Origin: CAWGYT01 sp963826795
GTDB taxonomy: Bacteria > Planctomycetota > Planctomycetia > Pirellulales > Pirellulaceae
DNA: 64,000 nucleotides
Direction: 5' to 3'
NCBI GenBank assembly: GCA_963826795.1
Contig: CAWGYT010000020.1
Span: forward strand, 434,001-498,000
Below, piece by piece: positions 19,472 to 29,444 of this stretch. The first letter of the stretch is position 1. Each line of letters opens with the position of its first letter. The translations under genes were made by a program, and so were the position numbers. The notes under the pieces are model-generated. The model saw nothing but the letters and a program-made list of their open reading frames with translations. It was not told the DNA's origin and did no database searches.

Positions 19472-20596
19472 ATGAGGCGATGCAGCAGTCCCCGGTATTG
19501 GCCCGCTTGGACGGACCGAGCTGCGTTTACGCTCGTCGAGTTGCTGGTGGTGATTTCCGTGATTGGAGTGCTGGTGACGATGCTGATCCCAGCCGTCAAT
19601 TTAGCGCGCGAATCGAGTCGTAAGGCGGCCTGCCAGAGCAATTTGCGGCAGTTTGGACTGGGGATGAGTGTTTACGCGGATCAGCGAAACGGCGTGTACT
19701 GCAGCGGCGCTTTCGACTGGCGACGGGATGGAGCCGTCACCGAGGTGGGCTGGGTGGCTGATTTGGTCAATCAGGGAATTCCCGTGGGGAAGATGCTCTG
19801 CGGTTCGAATTCCGCGACCGTTGCCGACACCTTCAACGACTTGCTGGCGGGGCAAATCACCGCGGACGCCTGCGTGGATCACTTGGGCAAACCGCCCACC
19901 ACCTTGCCCGACGGGACGGAAGAGGTGAACCCGTGTCGCCAGATCATCGTGGGCAACCTGGAACCGGGCAGCGAGGCTCGGCGGCGACTCGTCCAGGAGC
20001 AGATTCTCGAGAAGCACTACAACACGAATTACACGGCGAGTTGGCTGCTTGTTCGGTCCCGACCCTTGATTGACGGCGACGGAAACGTGGTCAGCCGCAA
20101 ACCGGGTTGCTCGACGTCGATGCTGTCGCGAACCGCGACGGCGGGACCACTCAGTCAACAGGTGCTCGACTCGTCCAAAGTCCCATCCTCGTCCGTGCCC
20201 TTCCTGGGATGCGGTACGACAACCGGTTCGCTCAATGCCGACCTGGGCGACAATCCGCTTGGCACGTTCGTGACGCAGCCGTTCACGGCCGGGCCGCTGT
20301 TGATCGAAACCGGTCAGAAGCCGGCCTTTGCCAGCGGCACGCCTCGGCATGGCGCAAACGGTTGGTGGGCGGTATGGACGAAGCAGACGCTGCAGGATTA
20401 TCGCGGGTTCGCGCCGGTCCATCGCGACGTCTGCAACATCTTGATGGCCGACGGCAGCGTGCGTTCGTTCCAAGATCGAAATACCGATGGATTCCTGAAC
20501 AACGGATTTGCGGCGCGGGGCGAGTCAGCGGACGCTGCCGCGATTGAGATTCCCGCACAAGAGGTTTTCAGCGGAGCCGCGGTGAGGGGACTTTAG
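19472..20596 (+). CDS. DUF1559 pseudopilin-like protein
   Basis: 374 aa from ATG 19472; a GTG at 19418 in the same frame would add 18 residues. N-terminal prepilin-type leader: ~17 residues, then AA^[16 protein letters not shown], with the methylation/cleavage motif and Glu5. It is followed by the usual 'RESSRKAACQSNLRQFGLGM' helix and, near the end, [22 protein letters not shown], the C-terminal DUF1559 motif. DUF1559 proteins are a greatly expanded planctomycete family with a type II/IV pseudopilin N-terminus and a large exported domain of unknown role. A second member follows at 20855. Confidence 0.88.
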   Translation: MRRCSSPRYWPAWTDRAAFTLVELLVVISVIGVLVTMLIPAVNLARESSRKAACQSNLRQFGLGMSVYADQRNGVYCSGAFDWRRDGAVTEVGWVADLVNQGIPVGKMLCGSNSATVADTFNDLLAGQITADACVDHLGKPPTTLPDGTEEVNPCRQIIVGNLEPGSEARRRLVQEQILEKHYNTNYTASWLLVRSRPLIDGDGNVVSRKPGCSTSMLSRTATAGPLSQQVLDSSKVPSSSVPFLGCGTTTGSLNADLGDNPLGTFVTQPFTAGPLLIETGQKPAFASGTPRHGANGWWAVWTKQTLQDYRGFAPVHRDVCNILMADGSVRSFQDRNTDGFLNNGFAARGESADAAAIEIPAQEVFSGAAVRGL

Positions 20597-20854
20597 TCGC
20601 CGCGAAACGGGTGCGATCGATCGGCGGGTCGAGCCCGGAGAGGCGGCAGGGGCCAAGCGAGAGCGAGAGCGAGGCAGAAGGCGGACTTCCAACACCTCTG
20701 AGACAGCACCAGGAAGATGGCACCAGGAGCATAACACGCGGAAGAAAGGGGGTGCGGGGAACCACGAGAATCCCGTGAGCGGCACGTTTGTCGCTTGCTA
20801 GACCGGTGTGACACGGATTGAGTTGATCTTTCTCTTTTAGTCAGGAATTATCTG

Positions 20855-22144
20855 ATGAAACGACGAACTCAGGGTTTTACTCTCGTCGAGTTGCTGGTGG
20901 TGATTGCCATCATCGGGTTGCTCGTCGCCTTGGTCCTGCCTGCGATTTCGCGGGCCCGCGAGTCGGCTCGAACGGCCGCTTGCCAAAACAATCTGCGTCA
21001 GTTCGGAATCGGACTGCACATCTTTGCCGACCGCGACCGGTTGGAGCGTCTGTGCACGGGTGCGAGCGACTTCCGTCGAGACGGTTGCATGGATAGCTGG
21101 GGCTGGGTCGCCGACCTGGTGAACATCAACGCCGCCTTGCCCTCCGAAATGCTCTGCCCGTCGAATCCGCTGCGAGGCCCCGAGAAGCTGAACGACCTGC
21201 TGGGTCGCGACACGACCGATGCGAAGGACGGGGCACCGCCCGAGCGACTGGCCTCGGGAGTCTGCGGAGCGCCGCAGTGGGCCGGTCTGAGCGGCGCAGG
21301 CGGCGGCAGCGGCTTTGCCGGCACCGCGACGAACACGCCCGAGCGTGCGGCACTGGTCGCCCGTGCCTTCGTCAACAAGGGCTATAACACGAACTACGCC
21401 GCGGGCTGGCACTTCGTCCGCAGTTCACCGAAGGTCAACGTGGACACGTCGACGACCCCGGCGACCATCATCGCGGTCGGCGATGCGTCCTCTCAGGGCC
21501 TCAAAGGGCTCAGCACGACCCGCGGTGCGTTGACGCGTCGTGTCCTTGAGACGTCACCCGTCACCTCGTCCTCCGTCGCTCTGCTCGGCGACGCCGCACC
21601 GGGCGATGCCGACGAAGCCGTGCTGGCGCAGGACATCAAGTTCGGTCCTTCGCTGAGCGATGGATCGCCGGATCCGTTTGCCAACGGCAGCACGGAGACG
21701 AAGCAATTCATGGGTGCCGGCGAGTTGCTGACCGAGGCGTTCAACGACGGTCCGGCCTACTGGGACTCGGCATCTCAGTCGTTGAACCTGATTCAGCAAG
21801 CCGGGAACCTCACGACTCAGGCCGCTTGCGAGGCCGCTGGCAGTTGCCCCGCGCCGACCGAATCGACGAACACCTACCTTCAGGATACGCGTGACTGGTT
21901 CGCCGTCCACGGCGGTGGACGGGCTGCCACGTGCAACATCCTGATGGCCGATGGCAGCGTGAAGGTCTTCAACGACCTGAACGGTGACAAGTATCTCAAT
22001 CCCGGCTTCCCGGTTCCCAACAACTTGACCCAAGCTCAGTATGGGGGGATCGGTTACAAGGACGGGACGGTCGAAATCACGCCTTCGGAAATGTTCAATG
22101 GCGTCTTCCTCGTCAGCCCAAGCGGCTACAAGGTGTTTGAGTAA
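20855..22144 (+). CDS. DUF1559 pseudopilin-like protein
   Basis: 429 aa. Short prepilin leader MKRRTQG^[19 protein letters not shown], the classic type IV pilin-like cleavage site, then [21 protein letters not shown]. Near the C-terminus it has [28 protein letters not shown]. Clearly paralogous to the gene at 19472 (shared 'CPSN'-region, SSVALLGDA versus SSVPFLGCG, end motif) but with a longer middle. The 258-bp gap between the two holds no gene that I can see. A hairpin about 180 bp downstream may end the transcript. Confidence 0.92.
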   Translation: MKRRTQGFTLVELLVVIAIIGLLVALVLPAISRARESARTAACQNNLRQFGIGLHIFADRDRLERLCTGASDFRRDGCMDSWGWVADLVNINAALPSEMLCPSNPLRGPEKLNDLLGRDTTDAKDGAPPERLASGVCGAPQWAGLSGAGGGSGFAGTATNTPERAALVARAFVNKGYNTNYAAGWHFVRSSPKVNVDTSTTPATIIAVGDASSQGLKGLSTTRGALTRRVLETSPVTSSSVALLGDAAPGDADEAVLAQDIKFGPSLSDGSPDPFANGSTETKQFMGAGELLTEAFNDGPAYWDSASQSLNLIQQAGNLTTQAACEAAGSCPAPTESTNTYLQDTRDWFAVHGGGRAATCNILMADGSVKVFNDLNGDKYLNPGFPVPNNLTQAQYGGIGYKDGTVEITPSEMFNGVFLVSPSGYKVFE

Positions 22145-22327
22145 GCGTTCAGACCGGAATCGCTTGCTGCAAAGGCTTCAACGGCAAAGTCGCGGTTGAA
22201 GCGAACGGACCGTCACTTGGCCGGCCGCGATTGTCGATGCGGCGTCGCGGCCGACAAGTTGCGGCATTTCCGTGAAGGGGATTCCGACGCGGTTTGACCG
22301 CCGGTAGCCCCCGAGACGAGTATTCCG

Positions 22328-22365
22328 AAGGCAGCCAGACTCCCCGTCGAGGGGCTCGCTGCCTT
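22328..22365 (+). terminator. Possible hairpin terminator
   Basis: AAGGCAGC (22328-22335) pairs with GCTGCCTT (22358-22365), with an inner CCCC/GGGG stem. The following T-run is weak (TTTCCC). It lies between the second DUF1559 gene and the DUF1573 gene. Confidence 0.45.
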
Positions 22366-22510
22366 TCCCGATTGTTGTTCGAGGCGAATTCGGATGGACG
22401 ACGTGCGCGGTGACGCCAACGAACGGAAGGGAAGCAAGCCCCTCAAAACTCAGCCCCTGAGCCGGCGCGGATTCCCGCTGGGTCACATCGGGCAGCTCGA
22501 CACGTGTTTC

Positions 22511-23764
22511 GTGAGCGACTCCGCTGCGTTGCGACGGCGTACCGGCTGGCAGTCGCTCGTGTTGGTCGGACTCTGCCTCGTCGGCTGCGACCTCAAGTTG
22601 AAGCCGCACGTTCGGCCTGGACAAACATTGCCCGCCAAGGCGCTCCGGAGCCGGGCGGACGATTCGTCCCAACGAGTGGCGGACAGCGTCTTGGCGTCCG
22701 AGCCCGAGGCACCTCCACAAGCGAGGGTGGATGACAGCCAGTTCGACTTTGGCGTGATGAATCCTCACGCCAGGGGCGAGCATCTCTTTACGGTCCGCAA
22801 CCTCGGTCCCGGACCGCTTCGTTTCCGCAACGATCGCTCGACCTGCAAATGCACCGTCGGTCAATTCCCCAAGGAACCGGTCGCAGCCGGAGAAACGGCC
22901 GAAGTGCTGATCCAGTGGCAGACCGAATCCAACAACGCGCGATTCGAGCAATCCGCTTCGGTCGATACGAATGATCCAAACCAGCCCACGCTGACCTTTA
23001 CGATCACCGGCGACGTGCTGGTCCGTGTCGGCGCCAATCCGCCACAGTTTTCCTTTCCGGCAGTCCGACCGGGCGAAACGCCGGAGACAACGACCATCGT
23101 GACGTCGCAGGTCTGGGATGACTTCGCGCTCAGTGACATTCAATCGTCGCTGGACGGCCTGACTTGGGAGGTTTCGCCCGCGACGGCCGATGAACTCGCA
23201 ACACTCAAGGCAAAGCACGGCTATCGGCTCCGAATTACCCTGCCCGATACCTTGGCCCAGGGTTCCTTCACGCACTGGGTTCGCTTTAAGGTGACGCCGG
23301 CGGGTGACGTGGCGGAGTCGGAGGAGGCGGCGGAGCCCGAGGAGTTCGAACTGCCATTGGAAGGCAAAGTACTGCGGAGGCTCGCCGTCTACGGACCCGG
23401 CATTGATTTTCAAGGAAACATTCAGCTCGGACTGGTTCCGTTGTCCAAGGGAGCCACGCGGCGTTTGATTCTGAAGGTGTATGATCCGGATCCCGAATTG
23501 ATCCTTGAGGGCATTCAGGTCACTCCGGACTTCCTCCAAGTTCGCGTCCTGCCGTACGCCGATGGCGAGCCCACGAAAGGACTGTACTATCTGGACGTCG
23601 AAGTGCCCAAATCTGCGCCCGCCTGCCGGTATCAGGGCCAGCGCGCGGGCGAGATCCAGCTGCAGTTTTCGCATCCCCGTATTTCCGAATTACGACTCCG
23701 CGTCCATTTCGCCGTCGCCGATCAGTTGGCGATCCGCCCCGAAAGGGTTGACCTCGGGAGTTAA
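22511..23764 (+). CDS. DUF1573-domain lipoprotein
   Basis: Start chosen at GTG 22511 because it gives a compact lipoprotein signal (RRRTGWQSLVLVGLCLVGC, lipobox LVGC); an ATG at 22394 in the same frame would bury the lipobox at residue ~60. 417 aa. After the signal comes an Ig-like DUF1573 domain ('DSQFDFGVMNPHARGEHLFTVRN', a CKC motif, 'AGETAEVLIQWQT') followed by two more similar beta-sandwich segments. It is likely anchored at the cell envelope; the function of DUF1573 proteins is not established. The following gene begins 109 bp downstream on the same strand. Confidence 0.8.
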   Translation: MSDSAALRRRTGWQSLVLVGLCLVGCDLKLKPHVRPGQTLPAKALRSRADDSSQRVADSVLASEPEAPPQARVDDSQFDFGVMNPHARGEHLFTVRNLGPGPLRFRNDRSTCKCTVGQFPKEPVAAGETAEVLIQWQTESNNARFEQSASVDTNDPNQPTLTFTITGDVLVRVGANPPQFSFPAVRPGETPETTTIVTSQVWDDFALSDIQSSLDGLTWEVSPATADELATLKAKHGYRLRITLPDTLAQGSFTHWVRFKVTPAGDVAESEEAAEPEEFELPLEGKVLRRLAVYGPGIDFQGNIQLGLVPLSKGATRRLILKVYDPDPELILEGIQVTPDFLQVRVLPYADGEPTKGLYYLDVEVPKSAPACRYQGQRAGEIQLQFSHPRISELRLRVHFAVADQLAIRPERVDLGS

Positions 23765-23873
23765 AGCGCGACGACGGCAAGACCAGAGCAGACCCGTGCA
23801 GACCAGAGCAGACCCGAGCAGAGCGAGACCAAGACCAACCAACCTCTTCGAAGCCTGCGAGGTTTTCGGTACG

Positions 23874-26117
23874 ATGTCCACGTCCCATCCCGAACGGATT
23901 TCCGACGTTCAAGAAATCCTCTGCGTCACCTGCCAGACCACCAACTCGGTCGACCGGCGCTTCTGCGCTCGTTGCGGAGCGAGACTGTCGGAGCCCTGTC
24001 CGGAGTGTCGAACGCCGAACGCGATTGATGTCGTCTTCTGTGGACATTGTGGCTGTCAGCTGGCCGACGCGTTTGAGAAGCGGTTGAGCGACATCAAGGG
24101 ACGGCTGGAAAAGTCCGAATCTTTGCGGCAAGAGGGACACTATCTCGAGGCGATCAGCCTTCTTCAGGCCGTTCAGTCGCGCGGAGATTCACGACTGGAA
24201 CCGTTTGTCGCGGAGGCGGCGACCCGGATCGAATCGCTTTCCGAGGAACGTGGGGCGCGGGCCGAGGAGGCCGTCGAATGGTTCGCGCGGTCGCGAGCGT
24301 CGCTGGCCGAATTCGACCAGGTCGCGGCCAAGGCTTGGCTGGAGAAGATTCCTCCTGGCCTTCGAGACCGGGAAATGAACGAGGCGCTGCGCGGCGTCGA
24401 GGCCACGCTCGCGGAGATCGCCGAATTGACGGCTCAAATCCGGACCGGTTTGCAGCAAAAGGCGTGGGAGGGCATGTTGGCGCAAGTTACACGCTTGCTC
24501 ACATTGCGTCCGCAGGACACCAAGCTGCAACAGCTGTCCGAACAATTGCGGCGTCGCGATCACCAGCAATCGTCCGATTCGACGCAGAGAAAGCTGCTGG
24601 TCGCCAAGCAGCGATTTCTGGAAGGGCAGTACGCGGCCGCTGGCGCAGCGCTCGCGGCCGTCGACGACGCCCACGTCGCGTCGGCGCATCGCCCGCTGTT
24701 CGACACGATTCGCGAAGTGGACTGGCTGGTGCGAGATCTCCGTCGCGAACCCTTCGCGTCCAGCAACTTGGCCACGGTCGCCGCCCGCTGGCACAAACTC
24801 CGCCCGCAGGATGAGGATGCGGCACGCATGGTGGGCGAAGCCCGCACGCGACTTGCCGTGAAACCCAAAGATCCCCGGTTCGCGCCCCGCTGGGCCAAGG
24901 CGCCGGCCGAACCGTTCCTGGGTTGGCCGCTGGAGTACTGGCGCGGGCTCCGTGGGATCGAGGGACCGGTCGAGTCGGAAGCTTGGAAGTCGACGCCCTC
25001 CCGATTCCTCGTCGCCTACGGCTTGGCGCTGCAAGGCCTGGACGTCGCCCACCTGAAAATCAATCTGCTGCCGCGAGCCGAAAAGTCGTTCCTCCCACGG
25101 CTCTCATTGCGGGGCAAGGCCGCTCCGATGAACGACGTCTGGGGACTGGACATGGGCGCCAGCGGACTCAAAGCCCTGCGGTTGAGCCGCGCGACGGCGG
25201 CGAGTGACTCACCGCTGACGGTCGACGACGCACGTTTCGTCCCGCACGCCAAGGACCTGGCCGAAGCTGGCAGCGACGAGGGGATGAACCAAATCATGCG
25301 CGCGACGATGGAGGCGTTTGTGGAGCAAGCCGAACTGGAACAAGCGGCCGTCGTGCTCGGCTTCCCTGGCCCTCGCTCGCTCGGTCGCAACTTCGAAATC
25401 CCGAAATTCAAGGGGAAAAAATCGGCCGAAGCCATCGCCTACGAGGCCCGGATGCAAATCCCGATTCCCGCCGACGCGATCTACTACGACTGGCATCCCT
25501 GGCCTGCGGCAAAAGACGCCACGTTCGAAAAGGTCGCGCTGCTGGCGGCCCGGCGCGAGCATGTCCAACGCGTGATCGACCTCTGTCAAGACCTTCCGCT
25601 CAAACCGCTGGCCGTGCAGAGCGTTTGCATCGCCCTTTACAATGCCGCCGTCCATGAGCTGTTGGAGGAACCGGCCGATGTTCCCGTCAAAGCTTCCGCG
25701 AAAGGCCCCGCAGCGGAGACCCGCGATGAGCCCCCTGATTCAGCTCGGGACAACGCCCATCGGGCGATCGCAATTTTGGATCTGGGGGCGGAATCGACCA
25801 GCCTCGTGGTAGCCAGCCGCAGTCTGATTCGCTTTCGGAATATCGCGCTGGGCACCCACCGCTTGGATCAGGCCCTGATGTCTCGCTTTCAGCTGACCCG
25901 AGCTCAAGCCCGACAGCTTCGCGAACGGCCTCAGTCAGCGCGCTGGATGTATCAGACCGACGAAGTCGTTTGCGAATTCGCTGACGAATTGAGCCGCGAG
26001 GTGCGCCGAACGCTCCGTGTCTTTGAGGCCGAAGAGATTGTGATCGAGCGTTTGCTGTGTACCGGGGGCGCCGCGGAGCAGTTGGGCTTGTTGCGTTTCT
26101 TGGTGCACGGCGAGTAG
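23874..26117 (+). CDS. Zinc-ribbon / coiled-coil / PilM-like actin-fold protein
   Basis: 747 aa from ATG 23874; upstream in-frame codons to 23505 lie inside the previous gene. Two N-terminal zinc ribbons (CVTC...CARC and CPEC...CGHC), then ~300 residues of helical TPR/coiled-coil-like sequence, then a PilM-like ATPase domain. That domain starts at VWGLDMGASGLKALRL (about residue 420), with 'VVLGFPGPRSLGRNFEIPKFKGKK' and a later phosphate-binding block AILDLGAESTSLVV. PilM is the cytoplasmic actin-like protein of type IV pilus assembly; here the zinc ribbons replace the usual short N-terminus and no pilNOPQ genes are adjacent. With two DUF1559 pseudopilins a few kb upstream, a role in a pseudopilus-like export or assembly system is an inference. 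Confidence 0.82.
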   Translation: MSTSHPERISDVQEILCVTCQTTNSVDRRFCARCGARLSEPCPECRTPNAIDVVFCGHCGCQLADAFEKRLSDIKGRLEKSESLRQEGHYLEAISLLQAVQSRGDSRLEPFVAEAATRIESLSEERGARAEEAVEWFARSRASLAEFDQVAAKAWLEKIPPGLRDREMNEALRGVEATLAEIAELTAQIRTGLQQKAWEGMLAQVTRLLTLRPQDTKLQQLSEQLRRRDHQQSSDSTQRKLLVAKQRFLEGQYAAAGAALAAVDDAHVASAHRPLFDTIREVDWLVRDLRREPFASSNLATVAARWHKLRPQDEDAARMVGEARTRLAVKPKDPRFAPRWAKAPAEPFLGWPLEYWRGLRGIEGPVESEAWKSTPSRFLVAYGLALQGLDVAHLKINLLPRAEKSFLPRLSLRGKAAPMNDVWGLDMGASGLKALRLSRATAASDSPLTVDDARFVPHAKDLAEAGSDEGMNQIMRATMEAFVEQAELEQAAVVLGFPGPRSLGRNFEIPKFKGKKSAEAIAYEARMQIPIPADAIYYDWHPWPAAKDATFEKVALLAARREHVQRVIDLCQDLPLKPLAVQSVCIALYNAAVHELLEEPADVPVKASAKGPAAETRDEPPDSARDNAHRAIAILDLGAESTSLVVASRSLIRFRNIALGTHRLDQALMSRFQLTRAQARQLRERPQSARWMYQTDEVVCEFADELSREVRRTLRVFEAEEIVIERLLCTGGAAEQLGLLRFLVHGE

Positions 26118-26220
26118 ATCCCCCCGCGTCGACATTGGCCCTGCGTTCGTATCGCGGCTGGCGAATCGCCGACTCGACTTCCCATGCGTCGCCTACCGGC
26201 GGCGAGAGGAAAACGCACCG

Positions 26221-28395
26221 ATGTATCAAACCAATTCCAACTACTCGCGCTGCCTGTTGGTCGTGGCACTGCTGGCAAGTGGGTGCGCGATGGATCAGGA
26301 CGACATCCGGAAGTACGCCATCAAACGTCCCAAGGACGACGATCCTCCCAAACCCGCCGCGACCGCTCCTTCAACGAGCCCAACCGCGACGGTGCCGTCG
26401 ACTTCCACACCGGCGCAGACGGCGCCGGCCGCGAGCCCCGGCAGCGCCGTGACACCTGCCCCGGGCATAACGGCCGCGGCGGGTGGTCCCGCGTCACCCC
26501 CGCCGGGCGGCGCTCCGGCAACGGCCCCCGGCTTGACTTCGCTCAGCGACACGCGGGCGCCGGATCCCAGTCTAAGTCCGCGCGATCGGCGGGCGATGAC
26601 GATCGACAATTTGAAACGAATCGCCGCGGCGCTCGAGGCCTATCTGGCAGATAACGGCAGCTATCCGCCGTTTGCCATCCACAGCACGGGCGGTCGACCG
26701 CTCTTGAGCTGGCGGGTCGCATTGCTGCCGTATCTGGGCTACCAAGCCCTGCACGAGCAGTTCCGATTGGATCAGCCCTGGGACAGTCCGCTGAATCAGG
26801 CACTGCTGGCCCAGATTCCTGCGGTGTATCAATCACCCGATCGGTTCGATACCCATACCAACTATTTGGCGCCCTACGGAAACACCACGTCATTTCAAGG
26901 TGCGCGGGGACAAGTTCCACGCCGCTGGGAGGACGGCGCGGAAAACATCATCGTGCTGCTGGAGGTTGACGATCCGGCCGCCGTCCCCTGGACCGCTCCG
27001 ATGGACCTGAATTACGACTCGCAAAACCCCAAGGCCTCGCTGGGGAACCTCCGCGGCGACGGGTTCTTTGCCGGTTTCGGCGGCGGTTCGCTGCTGCTCG
27101 TCCCAGCCGAGGCCCCTCCGGAACAAGTTCGAGCGCTGTTTTCGGTCGACGGAGGCGAGGCGGTGAGCGCGTTTGCCGTCTGCAAGGCGGCGACGGCCGA
27201 CGGACTGGTCAGTTCGACCGGCCCGCCCTTGGCGCCCGTGGGCCCCACCGTCTCTCCGGGTTTGGCGACCGGCAGCCAGACGACCAGTACGTCGTTACCC
27301 GTCACTGGCTTTGCGGCTTCCAATCCGATTTCGTCCGCGAGCACGCGGTCACCTTTTGCCGCTCCCGCAGCCGCGCCCTTTTCAGGATCGGGTGCAACCG
27401 CGGGATCGCCTCGCCTGACCGACTTGGCGACCCAGGCATTCGCGGCCGGATACGAGACCGAGGCCGTACGGTTATCGCTCGCCGCATTTCTTGTGGACGA
27501 GCCGTCGCAAGCGGTCTCGTACCAATGGGTTCCCGGCTTAAGGCGCCCCGCGACCGCGGTCCGCTTCGGCATCGGGCTGGACTATACCGGGCCGCAAGCC
27601 AGCGCGACGCAAAAGCGAATGGCCGACCTCGCGCGGCAAAATGAATTCAAACCCAGCCAGCTCAGCTCGATTATCGGCGACCTGGCCCAGCCCATCTTCC
27701 AGCGTCTGGAAAGTGCGTCTCCCTTTCTGCCACCTCCCTGCCAATCCCCAACCACCAACCGCCGCCCGGGCCTCGCCCAGGGCCCTGAGGTGACGTTTTT
27801 GGGACTGGCCAATTATCGCACCATCCTGCAAGCCGCATTGAAGGAGGATGTCGACGTCGTCCTGATGTTCTCCGTCGACGAACGCACCACACGGAGCGGA
27901 AAGAAATCGAAGACGGTCAGCTTCTCGGTCCGTGACGCCTGGACGGGCCGCGAGATCCAGCGTGAAAGTCGCCTCAACTACTTGCAGCACGAGACGAATC
28001 GCACCGACCCGCTCTACGAGGATCCCATCGACAAGATCGCCGCTCAGTTCCAGAGCGTCTTGCTCGAGGAGCTCAAGCCGGGTCCGTTTCCCCAAGAGCT
28101 GCGCTCGGACGTCGCCTCGCGACGTGTCGCCGCCCTGGCAAAGCTGAATCATCCCGATCCCCTCCCAGTCCTGGCCGAGATGAAACTGTATCGGCTGCTG
28201 AACCTCGTCTCCGTCCAAGAGCTACTCGACGCCTGCCAATCGATCTTGGAGTCGAAAACGGGCACCGAGCTCGTCGCTGGGACGATGGATGAAAAACGGG
28301 CCGCGATTGAGTCCTGGATCCCCGACTTGCGGATGGAGTTGTCCGAGCAGGCGCGGCGGCAAGCCGCACGGGCCGCCGACAACGACGACGACTGA
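26221..28395 (+). CDS. Lipoprotein with a DUF1559-like core
   Basis: 724 aa. Lipoprotein signal (CLLVVALLASGC, lipobox LASGC). A low-complexity Pro/Thr/Ala linker (about 40-115) precedes a domain like the globular part of DUF1559: 'MTIDNLKRIAAALEAYLADNGSYPP', 'LLSWRVALLPYLGYQALHEQF', 'WDSPLNQ', and 'NIIVLLEV'. The pilin-like helix is replaced by the lipid anchor. The C-terminal half is of unknown type and ends in a charged tail (RAADNDDD). Its last 155 bp are present again, almost unchanged, at 37610-37764 beyond the accessory island. Probably cotranscribed with the PilM-like gene. Confidence 0.8.
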   Translation: MYQTNSNYSRCLLVVALLASGCAMDQDDIRKYAIKRPKDDDPPKPAATAPSTSPTATVPSTSTPAQTAPAASPGSAVTPAPGITAAAGGPASPPPGGAPATAPGLTSLSDTRAPDPSLSPRDRRAMTIDNLKRIAAALEAYLADNGSYPPFAIHSTGGRPLLSWRVALLPYLGYQALHEQFRLDQPWDSPLNQALLAQIPAVYQSPDRFDTHTNYLAPYGNTTSFQGARGQVPRRWEDGAENIIVLLEVDDPAAVPWTAPMDLNYDSQNPKASLGNLRGDGFFAGFGGGSLLLVPAEAPPEQVRALFSVDGGEAVSAFAVCKAATADGLVSSTGPPLAPVGPTVSPGLATGSQTTSTSLPVTGFAASNPISSASTRSPFAAPAAAPFSGSGATAGSPRLTDLATQAFAAGYETEAVRLSLAAFLVDEPSQAVSYQWVPGLRRPATAVRFGIGLDYTGPQASATQKRMADLARQNEFKPSQLSSIIGDLAQPIFQRLESASPFLPPPCQSPTTNRRPGLAQGPEVTFLGLANYRTILQAALKEDVDVVLMFSVDERTTRSGKKSKTVSFSVRDAWTGREIQRESRLNYLQHETNRTDPLYEDPIDKIAAQFQSVLLEELKPGPFPQELRSDVASRRVAALAKLNHPDPLPVLAEMKLYRLLNLVSVQELLDACQSILESKTGTELVAGTMDEKRAAIESWIPDLRMELSEQARRQAARAADNDDD

Positions 28396-28709
28396 AGCCG
28401 GCCGGGAAGCCCCCTCATCCGGCCTTCGGCCACCTTCTCCCGCGAGGGGAGAAGGGACATGCGGCGGGTGGCTTGCGGCGGGTGGCTTGCGGCGGGTGGC
28501 TTGCGGGGATCATCCCTCGCTTTGCGGCGAATCGGCGGGCGGTGGCTGTTGGTGTGCTGACCTCAAATCGCGACTCAATTGATCCACCTGTTCCTGGCTC
28601 AGAAATCGCCCGAGCAAAGGCGGGCTTGGCCGAACAACTGGTCGATCTTTTGCTGAACTTCTGCGTCGCTGGTCGACAATCGTTGACGACGCTGTTGAAT
28701 TCGGCGGGC
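28241..28709 (+). repeat. Left copy of ~0.5-kb direct duplication flanking the island
   Basis: 469 bp matching 37610-38149. It covers the last 155 bp of the 26221 gene (one mismatch seen), the spacer with the CCCCTCATCCGGCCTTCGG element, a 14-bp VNTR, and a fragment of the 3' end of the gene at 37949-39450. In this left copy that 3' fragment is diverged (several substitutions and small indels around 28540-28675) and is not coding. Homology stops sharply at 28709, where CAAGACAAGTCC-type repeats begin. Confidence 0.9.
28460..28501 (+). repeat. 14-bp VNTR, three units
   Basis: Three units of TGCGGCGGGTGGCT. The matching position in the right-hand copy (37829-37940) has eight units, which accounts for nearly all the length difference between the two long duplicates. 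Confidence 0.85.
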
Positions 28710-28715
28710 ACAAGA

Positions 28716-28960
28716 CAAGTCCAAGACGGTCTACACAGGCAAGTCCAAGACAAGGCAAGTCCAAGACAAGGCAAGTCCAAGACAAGGCAAGTCCAAGACA
28801 AGGCAAGTCCAAGACAAGGCAAGTCCAAGACAAGGCAAGTCCAAGACAAGGCAAGTCCAAAAGGCAAGTCCAAGACGGTCTAAAGACAGGCAAGTCCAAG
28901 GCAAGTCCAAGACGGTCTACAGGCTCCAAAGTCATTCAAAGAACAAGTCCAAGACGGTCT
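28716..28960 (+). repeat. 16-bp tandem array plus dispersed AAGTCCAAGACGGTCTAC motif
   Basis: About seven perfect head-to-tail units of CAAGTCCAAGACAAGG (28740-28851) plus partial units. The related motif CAAGTCCAAGACGGTCTA appears at 28716, 28865, 28902 and 28944, again in inverted form at 29031 (GTAGACCGTCTT), and on the far side of the integrase at 35952. No gene is credible here; the frames are simple-sequence translations. Confidence 0.85.
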
Positions 28961-29039
28961 ACTGGCTCCAGAGTCATTCGGCAGCTCAAGGTAGCCACAG
29001 GCGTGACCGGCGGCGATGAGGGCACGGAAGTAGACCGTC

Positions 29040-29408
29040 TTAGATTGATGGTCTTAGATTGATGTACTGCCGAAGGATGGAGATTGTCTTGTCCCAGTAT
29101 TCTGAGGATTCGCCACCGCATCGACAATGGAAATCGGTATCTTTGGTGAAGCTGTGTGGACCCCAGCATTCACGAACGTGGTTTTTGCAAGTGAAGTGCT
29201 CGAAGACCGTTTCAAGGTGATGGCGTGAATCCGTCTGGCAACATAATCCCCAATCGGCGTTGAATGCCGCGAAGAACGAGCAACCGCCACATTGATCTCC
29301 GTTTTCGTGTTGGCGTTGCAATTCCGGCGACTCACGCCAATTGCTTGCGTAGAGCGCCTCCGTCGCGGGATTTGACGAGTCGTCGGTGCGGATCACGTTT
29401 TGGTTCAT
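29040..29408 (-). CDS. Cys-rich hypothetical protein (integron cassette 7)
   Basis: 122 aa from ATG 29408; in-frame codons upstream to 29465 only translate the attC end, so they are excluded. Contains CGGC, CC and further Cys (C-x14-C pattern, 'HFTCKNHVRECWGPHSF', 'HCRCGG') with many His, suggesting a metal-binding fold (inference). I do not recognise a named domain. It is the last cassette gene, farthest from the integrase. Its far end has no attC that I can find and runs into the 16-bp repeat region, so the array appears truncated here. Confidence 0.6.
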   Translation of the reverse strand: MNQNVIRTDDSSNPATEALYASNWRESPELQRQHENGDQCGGCSFFAAFNADWGLCCQTDSRHHLETVFEHFTCKNHVRECWGPHSFTKDTDFHCRCGGESSEYWDKTISILRQYINLRPSI

Positions 29409-29444
29409 GCGTGAAATGCCAGTCCCTTTGGCGACGTGTGTTAG

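Noticed and set aside
28415..28935. Several overlapping open frames of 130-150 aa on both strands
   Set aside because: They translate the 16-bp and 14-bp tandem repeats and the non-coding duplicate; composition is simple-sequence.
28716..28960. CRISPR array
   Set aside because: Units are contiguous 16-bp tandem repeats with no unique spacers and no cas genes nearby.
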